Under the pieces are notes generated by a model. It was given only the letters and a program-made list of their open reading frames with translations, was not told where the DNA came from and ran no database searches. A stretch of DNA of 64,000 nt from Pseudomonas putida (GTDB lineage: Bacteria; Pseudomonadota; Gammaproteobacteria; Pseudomonadales; Pseudomonadaceae). The position numbers and the translations under genes were made by a program. The stretch's first letter is position 1; every line of letters begins with the position of its first letter. The stretch is from positions 1,550,001 to 1,614,000 of the forward strand of contig NZ_CP029693.1 in the NCBI RefSeq assembly GCF_003228315.1, given 5' to 3'. Shown piece after piece: positions 53,457 through 61,895 of this stretch.

Positions 53457-54107
53457 TCAGGGAGCAGGTTTGCGTCGTGCCTCTTGTTCCTCCAATGCCT
53501 GACGCACCAGCGCCCTCGCCGCCCAGGCCGCGGCGCTCAAAGACTCGTCGACGCTCGCGCCGCCCACATCGCGTACCGCGATCAACGCCTCGGTGCCCAT
53601 GACCATTGACAGCGCCTGCTTCAGCCGCTTGCGCGCCCGGGGTGGGAGCACGCCCTTGAGCGAGTCGACAATCGGCTCGATATAGCTCATGCGTCGCCCC
53701 GGCCGCAGAGGCGATTCGTCGGGCTGGTTTTCCAGCCACACGGTCATGAACGAACGCTCCATCATGCGCAGGCCCACCTCGTCGCCGATCAGCAGCCGGT
53801 TCAGCGCATCCGCTGCCAGGCCCATGCCCTTGGCCGGGTCGTCTCCCGGTTGCCAGAAGTGCTCCAGCGGCTGCATGTCACGGTCCATCGCCGTCTCGCT
53901 GATCAACGCTTCCGGCGAGGGAAAGTAGCGATAGGCCGTGGCCCGCGACACCATCGCGCGCTCCGCCACCTCGGCAATCGTCGGGTTCAGCCCCTCCTCG
54001 CGCAACGCCACAGCGGCCTCGATCAGTGCCTGACGGGTTCGATTGCGCTGGTTGGCGCGGCCCTGATGACCGTTCGGGGATGAGATGCTTGACTTCGATT
54101 TGGCCAT
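53457..54107 (-). CDS. TetR family transcriptional regulator
   Basis: The 216-residue regulator has an N-terminal helix-turn-helix (NRTRQALIEAAVALREEGLNPTIAEVAERAMVSRATAYRYFPSPEALI, residues 22-69) and a helical ligand domain. It is divergent from a small membrane-protein gene, with a 26-bp palindrome between that fits an autoregulatory operator. It reads right up to the palindrome, which lies about 20 bp upstream of its start. Confidence 0.93.
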   Translation of the reverse strand: MAKSKSSISSPNGHQGRANQRNRTRQALIEAAVALREEGLNPTIAEVAERAMVSRATAYRYFPSPEALISETAMDRDMQPLEHFWQPGDDPAKGMGLAADALNRLLIGDEVGLRMMERSFMTVWLENQPDESPLRPGRRMSYIEPIVDSLKGVLPPRARKRLKQALSMVMGTEALIAVRDVGGASVDESLSAAAWAARALVRQALEEQEARRKPAP

Positions 54108-54128
54108 GGAATAAATGATACTCCGTCT

Positions 54129-54154
54129 TATTGTGAGACTCGCGTCTCATAATA
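54129..54154. promoter_or_regulatory. Probable TetR-family operator
   Basis: TATTGTGAGACTCGCGTCTCATAATA contains the inverted repeat TGAGAC-N4-GTCTCA, extended by AT-rich symmetric flanks. It lies 21 bp upstream of the TetR gene start and between it and the divergent membrane-protein gene. Confidence 0.8.
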
Positions 54155-54270
54155 GATACCAGGAAGCGCGCCAACAAGTGCTCGCCTCAAGAGCCCGACC
54201 GCGCGCCAGAAGGACCTCATTTCAATCGTCCTGCAACTGAGCGCGCCTGCCGGCGCATGAGGTGAATGCC

Positions 54271-54696
54271 ATGAATCACAACTCCCGTTCGCAAACCTGG
54301 TTTCGGCTCGCTGTCGTCTACTTCGCCATTGGCGTGGGGCTGGGCGTGACGATGGGCGCCTCCGGCGACCACTCACTCTTCGCGGTCCATGCCCATGTCA
54401 ATTTGCTGGGGTGGGTGTCGATGGCGCTGTTCGGACTGATGGGGACGGTCCGACCGTCAATCACCGAAGGCCGCCTCGCCGCTGCGCAATTTTGGAGCTG
54501 GAATATTGGGGTACCGGTGATGCTGGGTGCGTTGACCTTGCGCCTTAAGGGTTTTCCGTCTGTTGAGCCGGTGATTGGCGTTGCCTCGATACTGATTGGG
54601 TGCAGTGTGCTGATGTACGTGTGGCTGGTTTTTTCGCGGGTCGGGGTGGCGGCTGAGGATTTGGAGAGAATGGCGGAGGAATCGCGGGTGTCATGA
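54271..54696 (+). CDS. Small membrane protein resembling part of haem-copper oxidase subunit I
   Basis: The 141-residue protein has four hydrophobic segments. The second includes LFAVHAHVNLLGWVSMALFGLMGTV, which resembles the haem-binding helices of cytochrome oxidase subunit I, with His residues in HAHVNLLGW. Full subunit I has 12 helices, so this is a stand-alone small relative, not an oxidase. ATG 54271 follows GAGGTG. The TetR operator upstream suggests it is the regulated target. Confidence 0.7.
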   Translation: MNHNSRSQTWFRLAVVYFAIGVGLGVTMGASGDHSLFAVHAHVNLLGWVSMALFGLMGTVRPSITEGRLAAAQFWSWNIGVPVMLGALTLRLKGFPSVEPVIGVASILIGCSVLMYVWLVFSRVGVAAEDLERMAEESRVS

Positions 54697-54832
54697 TCCG
54701 AACCAACGTAGCTGCCCTTCGCCGGGGGCAGCTACCGAGTCCCACTACACTGCAACGCCGGCACCTGCGAAAAATCGCCCCAAGCCTTACAATCGCGCCC
54801 ATTCATCGCAAAATCAGACAGGCTACAAGGCT

Positions 54833-56011
54833 ATGGCGCTCGACCCTCCCACTATGTTGACTATCTCCGTCGCCCTCGCTGCGGCCGCCGCGTTGTACCT
54901 GGCGATCGAGTGGCGCAGCATTCGGGAACCTTCTCTGCTGTGTTTCAGCGCGGGTTTTACCACGATCACCGTGGGCTCCACCCTCGCCCTGTTGCGCATG
55001 AGCGGTCTGTTGCTGATCGGTATCTGGTTCGCCAACGGCCTGTTGGTGCTGGCTCACTGGCTGTTCCTGCTGGGGGTTGCGCGTTTTACCCGTGTGCGGC
55101 TGGCCCGGGCCTGGTACCTGATTTTCGTGGCGTGGCTGGCTCTGCTGTTTCTGCCGGATGATCCGTCATGGTCGAAGATCATGCTGGTAGCCAATTCGCT
55201 GCTGGTGGCGCTGTTGTCGATCCGGGCCAGTTTCCTCCTGCGCCCCCACGGCAAGTCGTTGAGCGTGGGGGCGGTGCAGTTGCGTTATGTGCTGATGGCC
55301 CACGGGATTTTCTATATCGCCAAGGCGTTGACGGCGGTGGTGCCGGGCACGCTGATCGATCTGGCGTCGTTGCGCGGCGAGATCATCCAGATTTCGCTGG
55401 TTGAAGGGGTCATGGCGATCATGCTGATTGCCTTGTCGATGACCGGCACCGAGCGTTATCGGCGCGAGAAAAAGATCGCGCACTTGGCCGAGCGTGATCC
55501 ATTGACCACCCTGTACAACCGTCGCGCCTTTGAAGTGCGGGCCATGCGTCTGCTGGGCGAGGTTTCGGTGGACCGGCCGGGCGCCCTGCTGCTGATTGAT
55601 ATCGACAACTTCAAGCTGGTCAATGATCTGTATGGACACACGGCGGGCGACCGTCTGCTAGTGACGTTGAGCGAGATCATCGTTTCGCAGTTGCCTGAGG
55701 GTGCACTGGCGGCCCGTTTGGGCGGCGACGAATTCGTCATCGTGTTCCGCGATGCATCAAATGAGCGAATCATCGAATTGGGCAGCACCTTGCGCGACCG
55801 TTTCTACGGCGCGGCTTCACAGGCGTTCGACACGCCGGAAGCGGTGACCCTGAGCATCGGCGCCCACCTGTTCGACCAGCCACCGGCCAGCCTGACGGAG
55901 ATCATCGAGCCCGGTGACGTGGCGCTGTACCAGTCCAAGCGCGGTGGGCGAGACAGTATTCGTCTGGTCGATGGCACCCGCACTGGGGCCGAGCCGTTGC
56001 GGGTGGACTGA
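54833..56011 (+). CDS. Membrane diguanylate cyclase (GGDEF domain)
   Basis: The 392-residue protein has about six or seven N-terminal membrane helices (1-205) and a C-terminal GGDEF domain with DPLTTLYNRRAFE (222-234), LLIDIDNFKLVNDLYGHTAGDRLL and an intact active site GGDEF at 297-301. It should make cyclic di-GMP from GTP. No RxxD inhibition site precedes the GGDEF. It has no EAL domain. The gene is apparently monocistronic, with no strong ribosome site; an in-frame ATG at residue 8 is an alternative. Confidence 0.93.
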   Translation: MALDPPTMLTISVALAAAAALYLAIEWRSIREPSLLCFSAGFTTITVGSTLALLRMSGLLLIGIWFANGLLVLAHWLFLLGVARFTRVRLARAWYLIFVAWLALLFLPDDPSWSKIMLVANSLLVALLSIRASFLLRPHGKSLSVGAVQLRYVLMAHGIFYIAKALTAVVPGTLIDLASLRGEIIQISLVEGVMAIMLIALSMTGTERYRREKKIAHLAERDPLTTLYNRRAFEVRAMRLLGEVSVDRPGALLLIDIDNFKLVNDLYGHTAGDRLLVTLSEIIVSQLPEGALAARLGGDEFVIVFRDASNERIIELGSTLRDRFYGAASQAFDTPEAVTLSIGAHLFDQPPASLTEIIEPGDVALYQSKRGGRDSIRLVDGTRTGAEPLRVD

Positions 56012-56028
56012 TTGACGATCGCCCACCC

Positions 56029-56116
56029 CTGTAGGAGCTGCCGAAGGCTGCGATCTTTTGATTTTGATTTTTTAAAAGCAAGATCAAAAGATCGCAGCCT
56101 TCGGCAGCTCCTGCAA
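56029..56116. repeat. REP-type inverted repeat, family B
   Basis: CTGTAGGAGCTGCCGAAGGCTGCGATC and GATCGCAGCCTTCGGCAGCTCCTGCA arms around an AT-rich centre, directly after the GGDEF gene. Confidence 0.85.
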
Positions 56117-56216
56117 GGGTTAAGCTCTCTCCCGCTGAACGGTTCCAAGTCAATAAAGAGCAGCGTCTAAGCTAAGCAGACACCCCGCCCAATCACGCCG
56201 CCGAAGGGGAATCAGG

Positions 56217-56516
56217 ATGCCCGGAAAATCTGTGCGCCCCTGCTCGTCATGGGTCCTGCCCTCGCTACTCATCCTCGACCTGCTGCTGACTGCCGGGTGT
56301 TCGCACAAAACCGCCACGGCTCGCCCGGCCGCCTCAAGCCTGGGTGATCCCTGCTATGCCAAGGCCCTGCCGACCACCGGAGAAGGCGGCCTGGCCTGGG
56401 GCGCCACCTTGGGCGTGGCGCGCAAGAAATCCCTGGATAACTGCATGCGCTATGCCGGGCGCTCCGGCGGCACACCGGACACCTGCCAGGTGGTGCTGGC
56501 GCAATGCAAAAAATAA
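56217..56516 (+). CDS. Small predicted lipoprotein, unknown function
   Basis: The 99-residue protein has a hydrophobic leader and lipobox LLTAGC (Cys28). The mature part has cysteines in GDPCYAKA, DNCMRYAG and DTCQVVLAQCKK, suggesting disulfides in the periplasm. A CAGG ribosome site is weak. Convergent with an SDR gene whose terminator follows its stop. I do not recognise the family. Confidence 0.7.
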   Translation: MPGKSVRPCSSWVLPSLLILDLLLTAGCSHKTATARPAASSLGDPCYAKALPTTGEGGLAWGATLGVARKKSLDNCMRYAGRSGGTPDTCQVVLAQCKK

Positions 56517-56527
56517 AACACGCATCA

Positions 56528-56561
56528 ACAAAAAAACGCCCCGGCTTTTCGGCCAGGGCGC
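56528..56561 (-). terminator. Rho-independent terminator of the SDR gene
   Basis: On the minus strand CGCCCTGGCCGAAAAGCCGGGGCG forms a stem-loop followed by seven T. It would end the SDR transcript 20-50 bases after its stop and may also serve the convergent lipoprotein gene. Confidence 0.85.
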
Positions 56562-56579
56562 TATTGATCAAGCTATCAA

Positions 56580-57323
56580 TCAGAAGTCTTGCGCGGTCGG
56601 ACGCAGGACGATCTCGTTGATGTCCACATCAGCCGGTTGCTCGATGGCGAAGGCGATGGCCCGTGCGACCGAAGCGGCCGGAATGGCCTTCTTGTAGAAC
56701 TCGCCCACCACCTCGGCGCTCGGCTGGTGGCCGCTGCCGAACTTCAGTTCGGATTCCACCGCACCCGGTTCGATGGTGGTGGTGCGGATGTTGCCGCCGA
56801 CTTCGTGACGCAGGCCGTCGGAGATGGCGCGGACCGCGAATTTGGTGCCGCTGTACACCGAACCACCCGGGCTGAACACCTTGATGCCAGCCACCGACGA
56901 GATGTTGATGAAGTGCCCGCTGGCCTGTTTCTCGAACAGTGGCAGTGCCGCGGCAATCCCGTACAGCACGCCCTTGACGTTGATGTCGATCATGCGATCC
57001 CACTCATCGACGCGCAGCTCGGAGATCGGCGAAATCGCCATCAGGCCCGCATTGTTGATCATCACATCGACCCGTCCGAACGCTTCGACCGCCTTGGCCA
57101 CCAGTGCCGTCAGATCCGCCTGGCGGGTGACATCGATCGGGTGGGCAATGGCCTTGCCGCCTTCTGCGGTGATCTCCTGGACAATCGCGTCCAGACGATC
57201 CTGGCGACGGGCGCCCAGCACCACGTGGGCACCGAGTTTGGCCAGATGACGCGCCGTTTCTTCGCCCAGACCGCTGCTTGCACCGGTAATGACGACCACT
57301 TTGCCTTGGATGTTGTTGCTCAT
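56580..57323 (-). CDS. SDR family oxidoreductase
   Basis: The 247-residue protein is a classical short-chain dehydrogenase with TGASSGLG (13-20), NNAG (90-93), and catalytic Ser142, Tyr157 and Lys161 (YSGTK). It resembles the YdfG/clavaldehyde-type group that reduces small carbonyls with NADPH. It is divergent from a LysR gene about 120 bp away, the second SDR/LysR pair in this window. Confidence 0.94.
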   Translation of the reverse strand: MSNNIQGKVVVITGASSGLGEETARHLAKLGAHVVLGARRQDRLDAIVQEITAEGGKAIAHPIDVTRQADLTALVAKAVEAFGRVDVMINNAGLMAISPISELRVDEWDRMIDINVKGVLYGIAAALPLFEKQASGHFINISSVAGIKVFSPGGSVYSGTKFAVRAISDGLRHEVGGNIRTTTIEPGAVESELKFGSGHQPSAEVVGEFYKKAIPAASVARAIAFAIEQPADVDINEIVLRPTAQDF

Positions 57324-57445
57324 GGTTCAGTACTCCTGAAGGGGCTTGCTTGAGTTGATGGGTTCAGTCTGTACTGGTTTTATTCGTCAGAAAATGGAAG
57401 AGTTCGGATTTTAGAATTCCACTTTCTGGAACGGAGTCGACGGCC

Positions 57446-58363
57446 ATGCTCAATCGAATGGAGCTGATCCGGATCTTTTCGGTGGCGGCGCAGTGCACCA
57501 CCTTTCGCGAAGCGGCCACGCGCCTGGGCACCTCGCCGCAAACCGTGACGCGGGCGATCAAGGAGCTGGAACGCACCTTCGGCGAATTGCTGTTCCACCG
57601 CAGCACCCGTCAGGTGCATGTCACCACCTTTGGCGCCGAGCTTGCCCAGAAGGCCCGTGAAACCCTGGACCAGGTGGATCAGCTGTTTATCGCCCACAGC
57701 AAGCAGCAGGACCAGGGTATCGTCGGACGCGTCGGCATCACGGCGCCCCACGCCATCGGCAAGCTGTACCTGACGCAATTCCTCAAACCGCTGATGCGGG
57801 AAAATCCCGGGCTGCGCATTGACCTGAGCCTGGATGACCAGATCACCGACGCAGTGGCCAGCCGGATCGACATTGGCGTGCGGGTTGGCGCCGTGCGGGA
57901 TCGGCGTTTTATCGCCAGGACGGTGGCGCGCATCGTGCTGAAAATCGTTGCGGCCCCTGCCCTGCTCGATACGGTGGCGCGTCCCGAGACTGTCGAGGAA
58001 CTGAAGCGCCTGCCGCTGTCCATGTTGATGGATCGCAACAACGGTCGCCCCTGGCCGTGGCTGCTGGCCGAGGGGCAAGTGTTCCTGCCGGTGTCTCCGG
58101 CCTTCACCTGCGATGACCCGGAGACCGAGCGCGAGATGGTGCTGGAGGGGATCGCCTTCGGGCAGTTGCCGGGTTATCTGGCAGACCCGTACCTGACTGA
58201 CGGGCGACTGGTGGAAGTTCTGCAACAGGAAGTCCCGGCGCCCTTCGAGCTGATCATGTATCGCCCGCAAACCGGGCCGGTGGCGCCTCGGGTGCGGCTG
58301 GTGTACGACCATCTGGTGAAGTGCTTCTCCGACCCGGAGATTTTCCCGCAAAGTTCGCCATGA
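57446..58363 (+). CDS. LysR family transcriptional regulator
   Basis: The 305-residue regulator has the helix-turn-helix IRIFSVAAQCTTFREAATRLGTSPQTVTRAIKELERTFG and a LysR effector domain of the PecT/CrgA type. It is divergent from the SDR gene, which it probably controls. GGAG at the right distance supports ATG 57446. Confidence 0.92.
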   Translation: MLNRMELIRIFSVAAQCTTFREAATRLGTSPQTVTRAIKELERTFGELLFHRSTRQVHVTTFGAELAQKARETLDQVDQLFIAHSKQQDQGIVGRVGITAPHAIGKLYLTQFLKPLMRENPGLRIDLSLDDQITDAVASRIDIGVRVGAVRDRRFIARTVARIVLKIVAAPALLDTVARPETVEELKRLPLSMLMDRNNGRPWPWLLAEGQVFLPVSPAFTCDDPETEREMVLEGIAFGQLPGYLADPYLTDGRLVEVLQQEVPAPFELIMYRPQTGPVAPRVRLVYDHLVKCFSDPEIFPQSSP

Positions 58364-58478
58364 ACTCGACGATAGGCGCCGATCAGTACAATTTCCCTTA
58401 GGTTTCGCTTCACGAACCCGATTAATGAGCTATACCGGCTAATTCCCCATTGCAGTTCTTCGACACAGGAGTTTGGCA

Positions 58479-58934
58479 ATGAAACCTGGAATCCCACTCG
58501 CGGCGCTCATCATCGGCACCAGCCTGCTCGGTTGCGCCAGCTCTTCCTCAGACCGTGGCGTGAACGTTCCCCTGACGGCCACCCGCAACAACGCCGGTCA
58601 GATCGGCAACGTCACCCTGACTGACCTTGAGCAGAAAACCGGCCTCAGTTTCTTCATCAGCGGCGTGCCCAATGGCGCCGTCCTGCCCTTGCGGGTGCAG
58701 TCGTTCATCTACAAAGGCAGCTGCCAGCAACCCGGCGCCGTGGCCTTTGCCATGAATGATCAGGTCAACACCTCACGGCAGCCAATCAAGGGCTGGACCT
58801 TCTCGCGCATCGCACCGGTGGCGAGATCCGTGCTGCTGTCCGGCGATTACTCCGTGGTGGTGCGCAGCACGGCGGACAGTGGCAACCAGGATCTGTTTTG
58901 CGGGGATATCAAGCAGGGCAATCCGGTGAAATAG
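58479..58934 (+). CDS. Small lipoprotein, unknown function
   Basis: The 151-residue protein has a lipobox LLGC (Cys19) followed by Ala-Ser-Ser, so outer-membrane anchoring is expected. The mature part holds two short cysteine-containing strands (YKGSCQQPG and DLFCGDIKQG) and looks beta-rich. CAGGAG upstream supports ATG 58479. I do not recognise the family. It stands alone between a LysR gene and a REP-rich gap. Confidence 0.78.
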   Translation: MKPGIPLAALIIGTSLLGCASSSSDRGVNVPLTATRNNAGQIGNVTLTDLEQKTGLSFFISGVPNGAVLPLRVQSFIYKGSCQQPGAVAFAMNDQVNTSRQPIKGWTFSRIAPVARSVLLSGDYSVVVRSTADSGNQDLFCGDIKQGNPVK

Positions 58935-59099
58935 CTGGGGCTGGAAAATTTCCGGCGCCTGAGCGGACGCCTTCGCGGGCAAGCCACGCTCCCACAGGGT
59001 TTCGCGGTGTACGCAGAAATCGCGGCCAACCCATATCCCTGTGGGAGCGGGCTTTCCCGCGAAGTGGCCCTGACAGGCACAACAAAATCCGGATCAGCT
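58935..59099. repeat. Two facing single REPs
   Basis: CGCGGGCAAGCCACGCTCCCACAGG (58974-58998) and CCCTGTGGGAGCGGGCTTTCCCGCGAAG (59038-59063) point toward each other, reversed in order compared with ordinary REPINs. No gene is seen here. Confidence 0.8.
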
Positions 59100-59183
59100 T
59101 CACACCGGCGAAATCGTCGCCAACACGCCAATCAAAATAGTCACCAGCAGAAAGCCACCCAGAAAAATCGCCATCTTGCCCAT
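59100..59183 (-). CDS. 27-residue predicted membrane peptide
   Basis: The minus strand encodes a 27-residue peptide beginning MGKMAIFLGGFLLVTILIGV. It is almost a single hydrophobic helix with a Lys near the N-terminus. AGGGGG stands four bases before the ATG, a strong ribosome site. The size and composition resemble small regulatory membrane peptides such as KdpF, but no kdp genes adjoin. The function is unknown. Confidence 0.6.
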   Translation of the reverse strand: MGKMAIFLGGFLLVTILIGVLATISPV

Positions 59184-59654
59184 AAGGCCCCCTACACATT
59201 GAGTTTGCGGTGCACCGCGCGTGTGGCGGCGGAACGTGCCGTTATTGTGCGGCGCCAACTGAGTGCATTACAGACGCAGAAAGCGCGGAAAAATACGGAT
59301 CAGATGGGATTCGGGGCATGAAAAAGCCCACTGACGCTCGGTCATGACGTCTATCGCGAGCTGCCTGCTCGCGATCGTGGTCTTCTTTTCGAATACATAT
59401 CCATTGCTGCAGTAACAGCCACTTAAAGTTCAGCCCTTACGGCGGGGCAGATCGGTGATTCCTGTAGGAGCGAGCCTGCTCGCGATGGACGACAGAACAC
59501 CGCGGGGTGTCAGGCTGCCAGCGTTATCGTTGACGACCATCGCGAGCAGGCTCGCTCCTACAGGGGATCGGGTACGTCCGTGAAATCAGGTCGGCTGGCA
59601 AGCCAGCTCCCACAGGTACCTGCGCGCCCATGAAATCCGGGGGCGACCATCAAC
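59184..59654. other. REP-rich intergenic stretch
   Basis: The stretch between the membrane peptide and the mqo terminator holds one REPIN (59461-59564) and a single decayed REP (59593-59616). I see no gene with supporting features. Confidence 0.6.
59461..59564. repeat. REPIN with extended centre
   Basis: Arms CCTGTAGGAGCGAGCCTGCTCGCGATGG and CCATCGCGAGCAGGCTCGCTCCTACAGG around CGCGGGGTGTCAGG and GCGTTATCGTTGACG. Confidence 0.87.
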
Positions 59655-59694
59655 AAAAAAGCCCACTGACCGTCTCCGGTTCAGTGGGCTTTTC
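59655..59694 (-). terminator. Rho-independent terminator of mqo
   Basis: On the minus strand AAAAGCCCACTGAACCGGAG...GTCAGTGGGCTTTTTT forms a stem with about 10 paired bases and a T-run, 17 bases after the mqo stop. Confidence 0.88.
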
Positions 59695-59710
59695 GATTAC
59701 GTGTATTTAC

Positions 59711-61354
59711 TTACAGCGCCATATCAGTCGCCGCATTCTCTTTCACAGGCTTGGCCTTTTCCGCTTCAACAGCCGGAGCTGCCACCTGACCAATCACCGG
59801 AGGCGTAGGCAGTTCCAGCACCTTGGCGGTGTAGGCCCACTCCTCGGCCACTTTGGCCGGGTCGTTGTTCAGCTGGGTGCCGTAGCTCGGGACGATCTTG
59901 TGCAGCTTCTCTTGCCACTCAGGGGTCGCGACCTTGTCCTTGAACACCTTCTGGATCACCGAGAGCATGATCGGCGCAGCGGTCGAGGCGCCTGGCGAAG
60001 CACCCAGCAGGCCGGCCATCGAACCGTCGGCGGAAGCGACGATTTCGGTACCCAGCTTCAGCACGCCACCGGCGGCTTCGTCACGCTTGATGATCTGCAC
60101 GCGCTGGCCCGCTTGCCACAGGCGCCAGTCTTCGGCCTTGGCGTTCGGGAAGTATTCCTTCAGGGCGTTGAGGCGGTCTTCATCCGACAGCATCAGCTGG
60201 CCGGCCAGGTACTCCACCAGCGGGTATTCCTTGATGCCCACGCGGGTCATCGGCCACACGTTGTGCGTAGTGGTGGTGGTCAGCAGGTCCAGGTACGAGC
60301 CTTCTTTGAGGAACTTGGTGCTGAAGGTCGCGAACGGGCCAAACAGGATCACGCGCTTGCCGTCCAGCACACGGGTGTCCAGGTGTGGAACCGACATCGG
60401 CGGCGCGCCAACGGAGGCTTTGCCGTAGGCCTTGGCCAGGTGCTGCTCGGCGATGGCCGGGTTGTCGGTCACCAGGAACGAGCCACCCACCGGGAAGCCG
60501 GCGTATTCACGGGCTTCAGGAATGCCCGACTTCTGCAGCAGGTGCAGGGCACCGCCGCCGGCGCCGATGAACACGAACTTGGCGTCGGTTTCCGACTTGC
60601 TGCCGTCCTTGAGGTTCTTGTAGCTCACGCGCCAGGTGCCATCGGCATTGCGGGTGATGTCCTGCACTTCGCTGGACAGCTTCAGGTCGAATTTCGGCGT
60701 GGTTTGCAGGTGTGCAACGAACTGGCGGGTGATTTCGCCGAAGTTCATGTCGGTACCCAGCGGGCTCCAGGTGGCCGCGATTTTCTGGTTCGGGTCACGC
60801 CCTTCCATCATCAGCGGGACCCACTTCTTGATCACTTCCGGGTCTTCGGAGTACTGCATGCCGGCGAACAGCGGGCTCGCCTGCAGGGCTTCGTAGCGCT
60901 TTTTCAGGAACTTGATGTTGTCATCGCCCCACACGAAGCTCATGTGCGGTGTGGTGTTGATGAACGAACGCGGGTTCTTCAGCACGCCCTGCTGGACCTG
61001 CCAGGCCCAGAACTGGCGGGAGACCTGGAAGGCTTCGTTGATTTCAACGGCCTTGGGGATCGAGACCTTGCCGTTCTCGTCTTCAGGGGTGTAGTTCAGC
61101 TCGGCGAGTGCGGAGTGACCGGTACCGGCGTTGTTCCAGCCGTTGGAGCTTTCCAGGGCGACGCCGTCCAGACGCTCGATCATTTCCATCGAGGTGCCGG
61201 GTTCCAGCTCGTTGAGCCACACACCCAGGGTGGCGCTCATGATGCCGCCGCCAACCAGCAACACATCGACTTTCTTGGCGTCTGCGGCCTGCGCTGTCGT
61301 CATCCCCAACGACAGAGCCAGCCCCAGCAGGGCCGTGTTCACTTTCTTAAACAT
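59711..61354 (-). CDS. mqo: Malate:quinone oxidoreductase
   Basis: The 547-residue FAD enzyme oxidises malate to oxaloacetate and passes electrons to quinone at the membrane, replacing or supplementing malate dehydrogenase. It has an N-terminal signal-like segment (cleavage near AQA-AD), the FAD motif [20 protein letters not shown], and family segments [22 protein letters not shown] and [17 protein letters not shown] Pro/Lys-rich tail of about 40 residues follows the conserved core. The start at 61354 is taken from the signal peptide; longer frames are not supported. Confidence 0.97.
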   Translation of the reverse strand: MFKKVNTALLGLALSLGMTTAQAADAKKVDVLLVGGGIMSATLGVWLNELEPGTSMEMIERLDGVALESSNGWNNAGTGHSALAELNYTPEDENGKVSIPKAVEINEAFQVSRQFWAWQVQQGVLKNPRSFINTTPHMSFVWGDDNIKFLKKRYEALQASPLFAGMQYSEDPEVIKKWVPLMMEGRDPNQKIAATWSPLGTDMNFGEITRQFVAHLQTTPKFDLKLSSEVQDITRNADGTWRVSYKNLKDGSKSETDAKFVFIGAGGGALHLLQKSGIPEAREYAGFPVGGSFLVTDNPAIAEQHLAKAYGKASVGAPPMSVPHLDTRVLDGKRVILFGPFATFSTKFLKEGSYLDLLTTTTTHNVWPMTRVGIKEYPLVEYLAGQLMLSDEDRLNALKEYFPNAKAEDWRLWQAGQRVQIIKRDEAAGGVLKLGTEIVASADGSMAGLLGASPGASTAAPIMLSVIQKVFKDKVATPEWQEKLHKIVPSYGTQLNNDPAKVAEEWAYTAKVLELPTPPVIGQVAAPAVEAEKAKPVKENAATDMAL

Positions 61355-61895
61355 CTGTAACACCTTTGATAAAACGTCATCCGCCCTTTTGATTCTTACC
61401 CGCAGGCCCCGTGTTTCACGGCATTCAGGCAAATGTCGTGGGCGCCTGGTCGTAAGTTTCGCAGGGTGGGCACACAAGGCCGATGAACCGCATCGACCCC
61501 AGTTATAAGTCCCTACTGAACTGACTTTTTATCTTTTTTGGCTTCAGCTACTTGAGCGACAGTGATTCCGTTCGCCCGCCGCGAAAGCAGGAAAACCGAA
61601 TAGGTCAAACCAAGTTGTTGCGAAGAATATCACGACACGGCAAACCCGCGCGTCTGTTGATGCCCCTGTGGGAGCGAGCCTGCTCGCGATGGACCAGAGA
61701 ACGCCGCGGGGTATCAGGCTCCCAGCGTTATCGTTAACGACCATCGCGAGCAGGCTCGCTCCTACAGGGGACAGCGGCTTCGCCAGCCGTTACAAAAATT
61801 GCGTTGAAAAGGTAATGGTGAACTGATCGGCATTAGGCGCCCCCGGCCTTCTATACTCAAGCGGGTCTTTTTTGAAGAGCGTGTGAGGGCAAGCC
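61355..61895. other. Divergent promoter region of mqo and ilvD with a REPIN
   Basis: This gap of about 540 bp should carry the mqo promoter on its left and the ilvD promoter on its right, with a REPIN at 61664-61769 between. A TATACT box stands at 61852 upstream of ilvD, but I cannot place a good -35. No gene is seen. Confidence 0.55.
61664..61769. repeat. REPIN with extended centre
   Basis: Arms CCTGTGGGAGCGAGCCTGCTCGCGATGG and CCATCGCGAGCAGGCTCGCTCCTACAGG around CGCGGGGTATCAGG and GCGTTATCGTTAACG. Confidence 0.87.

Noticed and set aside
59630..61360. Long open frame on the plus strand opposite mqo
   Set aside because: mqo is unmistakable on the minus strand; the other frame has no start signal or motif.
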